Position numbers and translations under genes: made by a program
The notes under the pieces: generated by a model
The model's database searches: none
Told to the model about the DNA's origin: nothing
Seen by the model: only the letters and a program-made list of their open reading frames with translations
Shown here: piece after piece, positions 17,777-26,022 of the stretch
How positions within the stretch are numbered: position 1 is the stretch's first letter
Layout of the letters: each line of letters starts with the position of its first letter
Assembly (NCBI RefSeq): GCF_029936995.1
Contig: NZ_JAPYRE010000001.1
Location: 248,001-312,000 of the forward strand
Length of the DNA stretch: 64,000 bases
Source: Henriciella sp.
GTDB lineage: Bacteria > Pseudomonadota > Alphaproteobacteria > Caulobacterales > Hyphomonadaceae
Direction: 5' to 3'

Positions 17777-17980
17777 GGTGAGGCTCCTTCATGTTCGGCA
17801 GATATCTTTTGTCCCGTGCGCTTTAACACGCAGGTGTGCCGGCGCAAATGCGCCCGGTTGTCAGGGGCAGATGTAAGGGCCCGGCTGGGACAGGTGCATT
17901 GCGACAGCCTGACTGCCTTGTCTCCCGCGGGTTAGCGCTATCTAGTGCAGGAGACAGTTTGAGCAGAAGAAAGACTCGTC

Positions 17981-19033
17981 ATGGCTGATGGACAGATCGC
18001 TCACAGGGGCAAGACACCCGCACACGCGCCTGAGGGGCATCCGCCCATCGTGCAGGGCAAGACTGGCGTGTTGCTTGTCAATCTCGGAACGCCTGATGGC
18101 ACAGATTACTGGTCGATGCGGCGTTATCTGTCTGAATTCCTGTCAGACCGCCGCGTCATCGAGCTCAACCCGCTGCTTTGGCAGCCGATACTCCAGGGGC
18201 CGATCCTAACGTTTCGGCCGTCAAAGTCCGGCGAGGCCTATAAAAAGATCTGGATGGAGGAGGGCTCGCCACTTCTGGTCTATACCCGCCGCCAAGCTGA
18301 TCGGCTGGCTGCAAGGATCGGCAGCGAGAACCTGCTCGTCGACTTTGCCATGACCTATGGCAATCCGTCCATCGCCTCCAAGCTGGAGCGGCTACACGAT
18401 GAGGGCTGCGAACGGATCGCGGTGATCGCGCTCTATCCGCAGTATTCCGCGACAACGAGCGCGAGCGTCTATGACCGCAGCTTCCGGGCGCTCGGCGATA
18501 TGCGCTGGCAACCGGCGATACGCACGGCGGCGCCGTTTTTCGATCACCCAGCCTATATCGAGGCGCTGGCTGGCTCCATTCAGGACCATGTTGCCGGGCT
18601 GGATTTTGAGCCGGAACGGGTCCTGATGAGTTATCATGGCATCCCGAAAGCCTATCTCGACAAGGGTGATCCGTATCACTGCCACTGTCACAAGACGACG
18701 CGACTGGTGGCTGAAAACCTCGGCTGGGACACTGGCTTTGCCATGACGACATTCCAGAGCCGCTTCGGCCCGACCGAGTGGCTACAGCCCTATACGGACA
18801 AGACGCTGGAAGCGCTTCCGGGGGAGGGCGTGAAGAAAATTGCCGTCGTTTCGCCTGCATTCATCTCGGACTGTCTCGAAACGCTTGAGGAGATTGCCAT
18901 GGAAGGCCGGGACACATTCCTTGAGGCTGGCGGTACACACTTTTCTGTGGTGCCCTGTCTGAATGACAGCGAACGTGCGATTGATCTTCTGGAGACACTG
19001 GCCCGGCGTGAGCTGGCCGGATGGCTTAGCTAG
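17981..19033 (+). CDS. hemH: Ferrochelatase
   Basis: Terminal enzyme of heme synthesis, inserting ferrous iron into protoporphyrin IX; 350 residues. Visible are KTGVLLVNLGTPDGTDYWSM near the start, SEFLSDRRVIEL, YPQYSATTSA, the SYHGIPKAYLDKGDPYHCHC region with the conserved His, and SPAFISDCLETLEEI with the acidic cluster near the C-terminus. The two Cys residues in PYHCHCH are noteworthy but do not prove a [2Fe-2S] cluster. The first gene of a rightward run with two small genes behind it. About 45 bases upstream of the start a TTAGCGCTA palindrome resembles the site before zwf. Confidence 0.95.
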   Translation: MADGQIAHRGKTPAHAPEGHPPIVQGKTGVLLVNLGTPDGTDYWSMRRYLSEFLSDRRVIELNPLLWQPILQGPILTFRPSKSGEAYKKIWMEEGSPLLVYTRRQADRLAARIGSENLLVDFAMTYGNPSIASKLERLHDEGCERIAVIALYPQYSATTSASVYDRSFRALGDMRWQPAIRTAAPFFDHPAYIEALAGSIQDHVAGLDFEPERVLMSYHGIPKAYLDKGDPYHCHCHKTTRLVAENLGWDTGFAMTTFQSRFGPTEWLQPYTDKTLEALPGEGVKKIAVVSPAFISDCLETLEEIAMEGRDTFLEAGGTHFSVVPCLNDSERAIDLLETLARRELAGWLS

Positions 19034-19050
19034 GCAAAACCGGAGACATC

Positions 19051-19704
19051 ATGGACAAGGTTGAAATCTACTGGTCATTCCGTAGCCCGTATTCTTACCT
19101 GGCGACGTCGCGCCTGCGCGAGATGGAGCGACGCTGGGATATCCCTTTCATCATCAGGCCAGTCTATCCGATTGCGGTGCGTATTCCCGGTTTTTTCAAG
19201 ACGGTGAACCCGATGTGGCCGCCCTACTTGATGCGCGACTGTTTCCGGCTGGCAGAATATCACGGCATCCCTATCGGGCGTCCGAAGCCGGACCCGGTCG
19301 TCATGGATATGTCGACAGGGGAGGTGCCGGCAGATCAGCCCCACATCCATCGCCTGACGCGCCTGGGTGTCATTGCCAGCCAGTCCCCGGATGCGCTGGC
19401 CTTCTTCGATGAGATTTCGCGCCTGATCTGGGCCGGGGAGACCGAATGGGACAAGGGAGATGCCCTTGCGCAGGCCGCAGACAGGGCCGGTTTCGACCTT
19501 GCTGCGATGGAAAGAGAGGCAGAGACGCGCAAGGACGAACTGGAAGCAGAGATCGAGCGAAACGAAGCTGACCAGAAGGCTGCTGGCCACTGGGGCGTGC
19601 CGTTAATGGTGTTCAATGATGAGCCCTTCTTCGGGCAGGACAGGCTGGACATACTCGAATGGCGGCTCGGTAAGTCCGGCGTGACAAAGACTGGCGGTGT
19701 CTGA
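19051..19704 (+). CDS. 2-hydroxychromene-2-carboxylate isomerase-like protein (DsbA superfamily)
   Basis: A 217-residue thioredoxin-fold protein of the DsbA/kappa-GST branch. It begins VEIYWSFRSPYSYLATSRLR, the typical HCCA-isomerase N-terminus where the Ser of the SPYSY stretch replaces the active-site Cys. The C-terminus WGVPLMVFNDEPFFGQDRLD contains the cis-Pro region found in this family. Related enzymes isomerise 2-hydroxychromene-2-carboxylate in naphthalene degradation using glutathione; no other aromatic degradation gene is nearby, so another glutathione-dependent role is as likely. It follows hemH by 17 bases and precedes the RusA-like gene by 2 bases. Confidence 0.85.
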   Translation: MDKVEIYWSFRSPYSYLATSRLREMERRWDIPFIIRPVYPIAVRIPGFFKTVNPMWPPYLMRDCFRLAEYHGIPIGRPKPDPVVMDMSTGEVPADQPHIHRLTRLGVIASQSPDALAFFDEISRLIWAGETEWDKGDALAQAADRAGFDLAAMEREAETRKDELEAEIERNEADQKAAGHWGVPLMVFNDEPFFGQDRLDILEWRLGKSGVTKTGGV

Positions 19705-19706
19705 GC

Positions 19707-20063
19707 GTGGATGGCTGGATCAAATCCGGCAAGGTTCGGGCGCGGATCACCGATGAGGGCGCCCTTGAGGTCCGTTGTTTCGGCCTCACCACACAGGCGA
19801 AATACTATAAACCGCTCCTGAAGGAGTTCTTCCGCAAGGATTTTACGCGCCTACGGCCCGGCCATGGCGACTATGCGGTTCATATCGTCATGGAATATAC
19901 CGGCGATCCGCCGTGGATGGATCTCGACAATCTTGCCAAGGCCCTGCTGGATAGTGTGTCCGGAAATGCCTTCGCTGATGACCATCAGGTCGCGCGCCTG
20001 CTGGTCGAGCGGCGTGTGGGAGACCGCGAGGGCATCTATATGCGTGTTGAGGCGATGGACTGA
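19707..20063 (+). CDS. RusA-like Holliday junction resolvase
   Basis: A 118-residue protein starting GTG two bases after the preceding stop. The stretch WMDLDNLAKALLDSV followed by FADDHQV reproduces the RusA catalytic pattern: Asp72, Asp74, Lys78 and Asp91 or Asp92 correspond to the Asp70, Asp72, Lys76 and Asp91 of E. coli RusA. RusA cleaves four-way DNA junctions and in E. coli is prophage-borne, but this copy sits among metabolic genes with no phage gene in sight. The N-terminal half (residues 1-60) is less conserved. Assignment rests on motif spacing; biochemical function unproven. Confidence 0.75.
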   Translation: MDGWIKSGKVRARITDEGALEVRCFGLTTQAKYYKPLLKEFFRKDFTRLRPGHGDYAVHIVMEYTGDPPWMDLDNLAKALLDSVSGNAFADDHQVARLLVERRVGDREGIYMRVEAMD

Positions 20064-20088
20064 TACCGTCGGCCCGACAGGCGCTGGG

Positions 20089-20547
20089 CTAGAACCGTCT
20101 GAAAGGTTTCGGCGCTGCCGTGGCTGTCGCCGTGGCGACGACCTTGCCATCCGGGGCGAGGCATCGCGCTTCGGAAAAACACACTGTCTTGCCAAACTTG
20201 AGGATTTTCGCCTCGACCTTGGCCGGGCCGACAAAGAGCGGCGCGAGGTAGGAGGTCTTCATCTCCAGCGTTGGCGCGGTCATGGTCACGTTGGAAGCAA
20301 TGATGATGTTGGTCGAGATCGCTTCGTCCAGCATGGCGGTGACGAATCCGCCCTGTATCGCGCCGGTCGGATTGGCAAAGCTTTCGTCGGCATGGAAATC
20401 CACGACGATGCGCATCTCATCCTGATGCACTTCTGCCAGCTGCATGCCCAGCGTGTCGGAACAGGCCGGACGCTTCTTCGAATTGCGAAAACGCGCCAGC
20501 ATGTCGGCATCGCTTACGCGCGGCTTTTCGGTGTTGCTATCGGCCAA
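20089..20547 (-). CDS. PaaI/YbgC-type hotdog-fold thioesterase
   Basis: A 152-residue hotdog-fold protein expected to hydrolyse an acyl-CoA thioester. The core pattern NPTGAIQGGFVTAMLDEAIST contains the conserved Gly-Gly and Asp of the PaaI helix, followed by TLEMKTSYLAPLFVGP. It starts only a few bases after the sspB stop on the same strand, so the two are likely cotranscribed. No signal peptide. The acyl substrate is unknown; other hotdog functions cannot be fully excluded. Confidence 0.87.
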   Translation of the reverse strand: MADSNTEKPRVSDADMLARFRNSKKRPACSDTLGMQLAEVHQDEMRIVVDFHADESFANPTGAIQGGFVTAMLDEAISTNIIIASNVTMTAPTLEMKTSYLAPLFVGPAKVEAKILKFGKTVCFSEARCLAPDGKVVATATATAAPKPFRRF

Positions 20548-20549
20548 GG

Positions 20550-21047
20550 CTATTTCCGGCGGAAGGTGTCGAGGTTCACGACGGTGCCCGCGCTGTCATC
20601 GCCCGAGGCACGCTTTGCTTCTTCAGGTTTTGCTTCTTCGTCTGCCGACAGCTCTGTCGCGGGTGCGACGACATCCTGACCGGTCCCGGCTTCTCCACGT
20701 TCGAATGACAGGCCGAAATTCACGGATGGGTCGACGAAGCGCGTCATCGCTGCGAACGGGATGGACAGGTGCTGGGGCACACCGTTGAATTTCAGGATCA
20801 CCTCGAAATGCCCGTCAAACACTTCCAGGTCCCAGAACTGGTGCTGGACCACAATCGTCATTTCATCCGGGAACCGCTCGACCAGATGCTCGGCCATTTT
20901 TACGCCGGGGGCCTTGGTCCGGAACGTGATATAGAAATGATGCTCGCCCGGCGCCATCTCGTTGCGGGCCGTTTCGCGAAGGGCTTCACGCACAACGCCA
21001 CGCATTGCAGCCTGTGTGAGGGCTTCATATCCGATATCGTCAGTCAT
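20550..21047 (-). CDS. sspB: SspB family adaptor (alpha type) for ClpXP
   Basis: A 165-residue protein matching the alphaproteobacterial SspB family: a helical start (GYEALTQAAMRGVVREAL), a beta core (HHFYITFRTKAPGVKMAEHLVERFPDEM split over positions 38-65, then VQHQFWDLEV and FEVILKFNGVPQHLSIPF), and a disordered acidic tail ending in a short hydrophobic stretch (GTVVNLDTFRRK). SspB binds the ssrA tag and tethers it to the ClpX zinc domain through its tail. The ssrA gene lies about 0.5 kb upstream on the same strand with one small gene between them. No smpB, clpX or clpP is in the window. Confidence 0.9.
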   Translation of the reverse strand: MTDDIGYEALTQAAMRGVVREALRETARNEMAPGEHHFYITFRTKAPGVKMAEHLVERFPDEMTIVVQHQFWDLEVFDGHFEVILKFNGVPQHLSIPFAAMTRFVDPSVNFGLSFERGEAGTGQDVVAPATELSADEEAKPEEAKRASGDDSAGTVVNLDTFRRK

Positions 21048-21229
21048 CCAGCCAATCCCTTCAGCAGTGATCTCTTTCTACGGCGTTTTGAGCGTGCTTC
21101 AACATGCTTCGTTCAGGAAGCGATATAAGAATACCACGTTCGCGCGTCCGCGTTTATAGTCAGGGGCGGACACGCTCTGCAAAGCCTGAATATATCTGAA
21201 CTGCAATGACCTGGAATGTGGGCCGCGGA

Positions 21230-21424
21230 CTAGCTGTGCTCGTGGGAAGCTTCAGTATCGTCCTTGCGGCGGGTATTGGAGACACCCGTTATGATGCCAA
21301 TGCCGGCCAGGATAATGGCCCCAATTCCGATCCAGACCCCTGGGACGCCCAGTTGATAGGCACCGAAGGCAAGCCCGGCAATCAGGATCACGAAACCAAA
21401 CGTGTAAAGTGCAAATGAAGACAT
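21230..21424 (-). CDS. Small two-helix membrane protein, 64 residues
   Basis: The ATG at 21424 has AGGAG seven bases upstream, so it is preferred over ATG 21430 or starts further upstream. Two hydrophobic segments (SFALYTFGFVILIAGLAFGA and WIGIGAIILAGIGIITGV) are joined by a short turn, YQLGVPGV; the C-terminus is charged (NTRRKDDTEASHEHS). This indicates both ends in the cytoplasm. I recognise no specific family. It lies between ssrA and sspB on the same strand and could be transcribed with either. Confidence 0.72.
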   Translation of the reverse strand: MSSFALYTFGFVILIAGLAFGAYQLGVPGVWIGIGAIILAGIGIITGVSNTRRKDDTEASHEHS

Positions 21425-21514
21425 TTTCATACTCCTGTTATCGTCAGGATAAACGCCAGCCGGGCCGGGGTGTTCCGGCAAGGCCATCTGCGAATCTGTA
21501 GGGAAAAGGTGGAG

Positions 21515-21845
21515 GCTTCTGTTGCCAGGCGCCTCCGGGCCCCGCCTGAGGCGCTGATGCCCCAGGAGTTAAAAGTTCGGTTTACCTACCGACCGCTTAC
21601 GCGGCCATCAGTTCACCTTCAGCAAAGTTGTCATTGGCAACTATGTTGAAATGAGCTTCTAACGGAGCTCGGCCGGGCGAAAGCATCGTCTTTACACGTC
21701 CGTCGATCCTGTTTCGGCCCCATAATCCGTCCAATGAACGGGAAAATTGGTGGAGCCGCCGGGTACCGCCCCCGGGTCCGAACCGCTTATTACACGTGCG
21801 TTTATCGCCATAGTCCCCGAAAGGACAATTGTAATATAGGTGGAA
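21515..21845 (-). ncRNA. ssrA: Transfer-messenger RNA, circularly permuted two-piece form
   Basis: tmRNA that rescues stalled ribosomes and adds a degradation tag. On the minus strand the acceptor piece comes first and ends in an encoded CCA at 21750-21748; the coding piece begins GGGGCCGAAACAGGATCGAC at 21721. The seven bases GGGGCCG pair fully with CGGCTCC (21758-21752), including the G3-U70 wobble that marks alanine acceptors, with discriminator A at 21751. The 26-base linker between the pieces (21747-21722) would be removed in processing. The order acceptor-linker-coding is the permuted arrangement known from alphaproteobacteria. The outer boundaries are estimates; a GCGCCTC/GAGGCGC stem at 21529-21554 lies near the 3' end. 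Confidence 0.93.
21597..21638 (-). other. Proteolysis tag frame of tmRNA
   Basis: The resume codon GCC at 21638-21636 opens a 13-codon frame reading ANDNFAEGELMAA, ending TAA at 21599-21597. With the alanine carried by the tmRNA itself the tag is AANDNFAEGELMAA, 14 residues. It shares AANDNFAE with the Caulobacter tag and ends in the Ala-Ala needed for ClpX recognition. Confidence 0.95.
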
Positions 21846-21875
21846 ACCCTGCTGCCTGAAAGGGGGCAGTTGCGA

Positions 21876-23330
21876 TCAGCGTGAGATGCGCAGGTCGGAA
21901 ATCGAGGTTGCGATTGCGCGATAGCTTTCGACAAGCTCCTGTCCGTTATCAGCGGAAAAGTAGAACTCCTGTCCCGACGCGCAGTATTCCAGCACATCCT
22001 TGCCCGCATCCGGGGCCTGGAATGCGACCGTGTAGATGATGACATCATCATTCTTGATCGTGTCGCATAGATCCTTCGCCTGTTCAGTCGAGCTGCCCTG
22101 GCTGTTGAAGAGTTGCTGGTTGAACTCGCCGTCCGTCATGACGATCATCGCCTTGACGACATCGGGCTCTTCCTTGTCGAGCGGTGTCGACGCGCCATCG
22201 AAGACGTCGCTCCAGCGGTCATTGATCATGTACCAGCCCCAGGCGATGCCCTGATGCCCAGCAGTGCCGCCATTCGCGTAGAGGCTGTTGATGAAGTGAT
22301 TGATTTGCGTCTTGTTATGGCTCAGGGCGAAAGGGGGAATGTTCAGGCACTCATCCTCACCGCGTGTATACCATCTCTCGTAATAGTCGCTCCATTCCGC
22401 ATAGCTTGCCGCCATGTAGCCTTCGCTGTTCTTGTTATCGGACTGGGCATTGTACTCACCGGACTCGAGCTCATCGACGAGTTGCCACTGGTTGACCTGC
22501 TTGGGCTGTATGTCCTCAAAGGCATAGTTGCCGCCACGCTCGTAAATGCATGTTGAGTCCATCGTATATGTGTCCTGCACGCGCTTGTCGCGACAGCTGC
22601 GGTCATACCTCATGCAATAGCCCCACCGTGGGTGGTACCGTTCGCAGGTGTAGCTACACTCTTCCTTCTCGTAATCGACCTCATAGGTGCGCCGTTTTTT
22701 GAGGCCTGTAACATCCTCAAAGTAATTCCCGGCATCGATCATGCTGTTGTAGGCGACCATGGCGATGCGTACATCACCATCACTGGCGGAGCCTGGCTCA
22801 GGCAGCAGTGTTTCCACCGCATCCTTGGCAGCGGTCTTGAGCTCGAAAATACGGCCATAGCTGTTCATGGAACCTGAAACGTCAAAGACGAACGACACGT
22901 CCAGACGGCCCGTGCCATAGGTTGCCGTGCCCGTGACGGTGAGTTCGACATATTCACGCCCGGCCAGACGCATCAGCGATGTTGGCTGGTAACAGGTCAC
23001 AGTGCCTTCGATTTCTTCCGGCCCCGGAAACTTGATCCCGAGGGCATCGCACGTAAGCCTGTTGCCTTCACTCTCCATGATGGCGTCGAAATAGGTTTGC
23101 GCGTGTTCCTTGACCTCATCCTTGTCGCTGACATTCTGCATCATCCGCGCACCGGCGAGCATGGCTGAGTCTACCGACCGCTGGATCTTGCCCTTCTTGG
23201 AAAAGGCGAGCTGGGCATCAATGGCAAAACCGGCAACCAGAAGGAGCGGCAAAAGCGTAAGCGCGAAGATAACAGCAACATTACCGCCATTGTTCGAACG
23301 GAACTTCCTGTCGTTTCCGAATAGTTTCAT
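21876..23330 (-). CDS. TadG-like pilus-assembly protein with von Willebrand factor A domain
   Basis: A 484-residue membrane-anchored protein. Residues about 15-40 (GGNVAVIFALTLLPLLLVAG) followed by QLAFSKKGKIQRSVDSAML make the TadE/TadG N-terminal segment, cleaved or retained as a membrane anchor. A vWA domain starts at about residue 145, with the metal site DVSGSM (Asp150, Ser152, Ser154) and the second motif VMTDGEFNQ. An insertion of about 60 residues in the vWA domain holds at least six Cys (ECSYTCERY, YCMRYDRSC, STCIYERG) and probably forms disulfides outside the cell. No tad or flp genes flank it, so it is an orphan. The 3' end is close to ssrA. Confidence 0.85.
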   Translation of the reverse strand: MKLFGNDRKFRSNNGGNVAVIFALTLLPLLLVAGFAIDAQLAFSKKGKIQRSVDSAMLAGARMMQNVSDKDEVKEHAQTYFDAIMESEGNRLTCDALGIKFPGPEEIEGTVTCYQPTSLMRLAGREYVELTVTGTATYGTGRLDVSFVFDVSGSMNSYGRIFELKTAAKDAVETLLPEPGSASDGDVRIAMVAYNSMIDAGNYFEDVTGLKKRRTYEVDYEKEECSYTCERYHPRWGYCMRYDRSCRDKRVQDTYTMDSTCIYERGGNYAFEDIQPKQVNQWQLVDELESGEYNAQSDNKNSEGYMAASYAEWSDYYERWYTRGEDECLNIPPFALSHNKTQINHFINSLYANGGTAGHQGIAWGWYMINDRWSDVFDGASTPLDKEEPDVVKAMIVMTDGEFNQQLFNSQGSSTEQAKDLCDTIKNDDVIIYTVAFQAPDAGKDVLEYCASGQEFYFSADNGQELVESYRAIATSISDLRISR

Positions 23331-23518
23331 TTGCCCAGCGCTCCAGATAAATCGCTCTTTCTCAGTGTCTTTCCTAAAACAACTGAGTTGAAGTCCGATT
23401 TGGATGTGTCGTTTAACTTGCGGCTTGTGGTTGAGGGTTTGTTAAGGATCGACCACCTGTTTCCTGACGTGCAAGACAGTGGACAGGGCGTGCAGACTCG
23501 GTGAAAGTCGTTACCGCA

Positions 23519-24313
23519 ATGCGTCAGTATCTCGATCTTCTACAGGACGTGCTCGACAATGGTGTGGAGCGCGGTGACCGCACCGGCACCGGCACCATAG
23601 GCGTCTTCGGGCGTCAGATGCGGTTTGACCTCGGCGATAGCTTTCCCTTGCTCACAACCAAGAAGCTGCACCTGCGATCAATCATCATTGAGCTGCTCTG
23701 GTTTCTCAGGGGCGATACAAACATTGCCTACTTGAAGGAAAACGGCGTTTCCATCTGGGATGAGTGGGCCGATGAGAATGGTGATCTCGGCCCGGTTTAT
23801 GGTAAACAATGGCGCTCCTGGACGGGACCTGACGGACGCACGATCGACCAGATCGAATGGGTCCTGAATGAAATCCGGACCAATCCGAACTCACGCCGGC
23901 TGGTGGTCTCGGCCTGGAACCCGGCGGACGTGAACGATATGGCGCTGCCGCCGTGTCACTGCCTGTTCCAGTTTCATGTTGCAGACGGCAAGCTGAACTG
24001 CCAGCTCTACCAGCGCTCTGCCGATATCTTTCTCGGCGTGCCGTTCAATATTGCTTCCTACGCCCTGCTGACGATGATGATGGCGCGTGCCACCGGGCTA
24101 GAGCCTGGCGAGTTCGTCCACACGCTTGGCGATGCGCATCTCTATTCAAATCATCTCGAACAGGCGAAGCTGCAACTCACGCGCGCACCACTCACCCCGC
24201 CGAAGATGATCCTTGATCCTGACAAGACCGACCTGTTCGGCTGGGAATATGAGGACTTCCAGCTTGTGGGCTATGAGGCCCACAAGCACATCAAGGCTCC
24301 GGTCGCCGTTTGA
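23519..24313 (+). CDS. thyA: Thymidylate synthase
   Basis: Folate-dependent dUMP to dTMP methylation; 264 residues from ATG 23519, exactly the length of E. coli ThyA, so the upstream GTG at 23501 was not used. The catalytic Cys146 lies in [11 protein letters not shown]. Also present are [11 protein letters not shown] (phosphate binding), [14 protein letters not shown] and [20 protein letters not shown], and a conserved C-terminal Val in HIKAPVAV. The gene for dihydrofolate reductase, which recycles the dihydrofolate formed, lies 1.7 kb downstream with two opposed genes between. Confidence 0.97.
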   Translation: MRQYLDLLQDVLDNGVERGDRTGTGTIGVFGRQMRFDLGDSFPLLTTKKLHLRSIIIELLWFLRGDTNIAYLKENGVSIWDEWADENGDLGPVYGKQWRSWTGPDGRTIDQIEWVLNEIRTNPNSRRLVVSAWNPADVNDMALPPCHCLFQFHVADGKLNCQLYQRSADIFLGVPFNIASYALLTMMMARATGLEPGEFVHTLGDAHLYSNHLEQAKLQLTRAPLTPPKMILDPDKTDLFGWEYEDFQLVGYEAHKHIKAPVAV

Positions 24314-24331
24314 TAGAGCCGTCTGCCCTGC

Positions 24332-25117
24332 CTAGCGCGGAGCCATCCGGATAGAGCCATCCAGCCGGAAATTGTGACCGTTAAGATAGCCGTTGCGGGC
24401 GATCTCCAGCGCAAGCGAGCCGAATTCCTCCGGTTTGCCGAGGCGTTTCGGGAACGGCACGGAGGCGGCGAGGCTGTCGAGAACCTTCTCCGGTGCGCCG
24501 AGCATCAGTGGCGTCGTGAAGATGCCGGGCATGATCGAGTTTACCCGGATACCAATATTCATCAGATCTCGCGCCATGGGCAGGACAAGCCCGTTCACGC
24601 CAGCCTTGCAGGAGCCGTAGATCACCTGGCCGATCTGGGCGTCCTGCGCAGCGACCGAGGCCGTCAGTGTGATGGATCCACGCTCGCCATCATCGTTCAA
24701 CGGTTCTGAGTTCGCCATGCCAAGCGCCGACATTGAGGCGATGCGATAGGAGGCCACAAGAATGCCTTGCGCGCCACGGTCATATTCTTCCGTCGGTGTG
24801 CGCTTGTATTTCATGGTTTCCTTGTCGAACGAGAGTGTCTTGCCGCGTCCGCCTGTCACGGCGCAGTGCACGGTGATGCGTTCCTGGCCATGTGCTTCAC
24901 GGGCCTTTGCAAAGCCGGCCTCGCAGGACTCCTCGTCGAGAATGTTGACCTTGCAGAATACCCCGCCCGTGGCCTTGGCGACCTCTTCACCTTTTTCCTC
25001 CTGGATGTCGAAGATCGCGACCTTCACGCCAGCTGCGGCCAGGGCTTCAGCCGTTGCCCGCCCGAGGCCGGATGCGCCACCTGTAACGATTGCAGGGGTG
25101 TCTGAGCCGAGTTTCAT
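24332..25117 (-). CDS. SDR family oxidoreductase, 3-hydroxyacyl-CoA dehydrogenase type 2-like
   Basis: A 261-residue SDR with GGGAGGAC five or six bases before ATG 25117. Motifs: AIVTGGASGLGRATAEALA (cofactor loop), FDIQEEKGE with an Asp favouring NAD, and YGSCKAGVNGL giving the Tyr-x-x-x-Lys pair, then IRVNSIMPGIFTTPL. The expected Asn-Ala-Gly strand is HCAVTGG here, a mild deviation. The overall pattern is that of human HSD17B10-like enzymes in acyl-CoA oxidation. Substrate is not proved by the neighbours. Confidence 0.87.
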   Translation of the reverse strand: MKLGSDTPAIVTGGASGLGRATAEALAAAGVKVAIFDIQEEKGEEVAKATGGVFCKVNILDEESCEAGFAKAREAHGQERITVHCAVTGGRGKTLSFDKETMKYKRTPTEEYDRGAQGILVASYRIASMSALGMANSEPLNDDGERGSITLTASVAAQDAQIGQVIYGSCKAGVNGLVLPMARDLMNIGIRVNSIMPGIFTTPLMLGAPEKVLDSLAASVPFPKRLGKPEEFGSLALEIARNGYLNGHNFRLDGSIRMAPR

Positions 25118-25192
25118 GATGTGTCCTCCCTTATCTGCTCTCGTCTGCATGATTACGCGGGCAACTGCGGGTGAGGAAGCTCTGCCGTCGGG

Positions 25193-25897
25193 TTAGCCGA
25201 AAGTGGTTTTCGGGCTGGCGCCATCATCCTCGTATGGATCGACCTTACCGGCCTTTTCCCGCTGGCGGATCAGCCAGGAGACGATTACGGCACCGATCAT
25301 CTTGCCGGTGATGAAGACAATCCAGTTGGCCAGGTGCAACATGTTGCCCGGTTCGTCGCCGAGCTTGATCTGGCGGGCGAGGTCCGCGCCGTAGAGGAAG
25401 ATTGTTGTATCGACCGGTGCCGCGATGGCGCTCGACAGGATGATTCGTGTCGACAGGCGGTATTTCGTGAAGGTGAAGATCAACCAGTCCGTGATTTCCG
25501 AGACCGCGAAAGCCAGCCCGGAGGCGAGCGCGATGACAGGCCATGCATAGTAAAACGACCAGGCAATCGCCAGCGCCATGACGATCAGGACACGATGGCC
25601 CATGCGGCGCTGGACGAAGTCACGAAAGACGAAAACCAGCCCGGTGACCACAGTCAGCGGATGTATCTCGACGCCGCGGCTGAAATTTTCTGAAGGTGAC
25701 AGCAGTGTGAAACTGTCAACAATACCGAATGACCAGTTCAGGAATGGGATCGTGGCAAAGTAAAGGAAGGCCCAGAACCGGCCGCGAAAGTAGTATATAA
25801 GTCCGAGGGTCACCGACAGGCCGGCAATTACAGGCCATTTATTTTGCGGCTGATTGTTAGTTATTGCGTCGATCAGGCCATTCAATAGGTCCATCAT
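25193..25897 (-). CDS. VUT family transporter (DUF165, YhhQ-like)
   Basis: A 234-residue inner-membrane protein with six or seven hydrophobic stretches. The pattern VFVFRDFVQRRMG, the helix ALASGLAFAVSEITDWLIFTF, and NWIVFITGKMIGAVIVSWLI fit the VUT/DUF165 family, whose E. coli member YhhQ imports the queuosine precursor preQ0. The charged residues in the SEITDWLIF region are conserved there. Whether this protein carries preQ0, a vitamin or another small molecule is open. ATG 25897 and 25894 are both possible starts. Not linked to queuosine genes. Confidence 0.75.
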   Translation of the reverse strand: MMDLLNGLIDAITNNQPQNKWPVIAGLSVTLGLIYYFRGRFWAFLYFATIPFLNWSFGIVDSFTLLSPSENFSRGVEIHPLTVVTGLVFVFRDFVQRRMGHRVLIVMALAIAWSFYYAWPVIALASGLAFAVSEITDWLIFTFTKYRLSTRIILSSAIAAPVDTTIFLYGADLARQIKLGDEPGNMLHLANWIVFITGKMIGAVIVSWLIRQREKAGKVDPYEDDGASPKTTFG

Positions 25898-26022
25898 GAG
25901 TTGAATCTTCTATTGGCTGTGACCGAGGCTATTGATCCGGCCTATACGTCAATCCTAGTCTTTGTCCGGAGTAGTTATATATCAACGTCGCAGAATGCGG
26001 TGTGAATGCAAGAGGGACTCCG

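Noticed and set aside
17931-17940. GTTAGCGCTA palindrome upstream of hemH as an independent operator
   Set aside because: One ten-base match to the zwf site is not enough; short AGCGCT-centred palindromes are frequent in high-GC DNA. Kept only as a remark.
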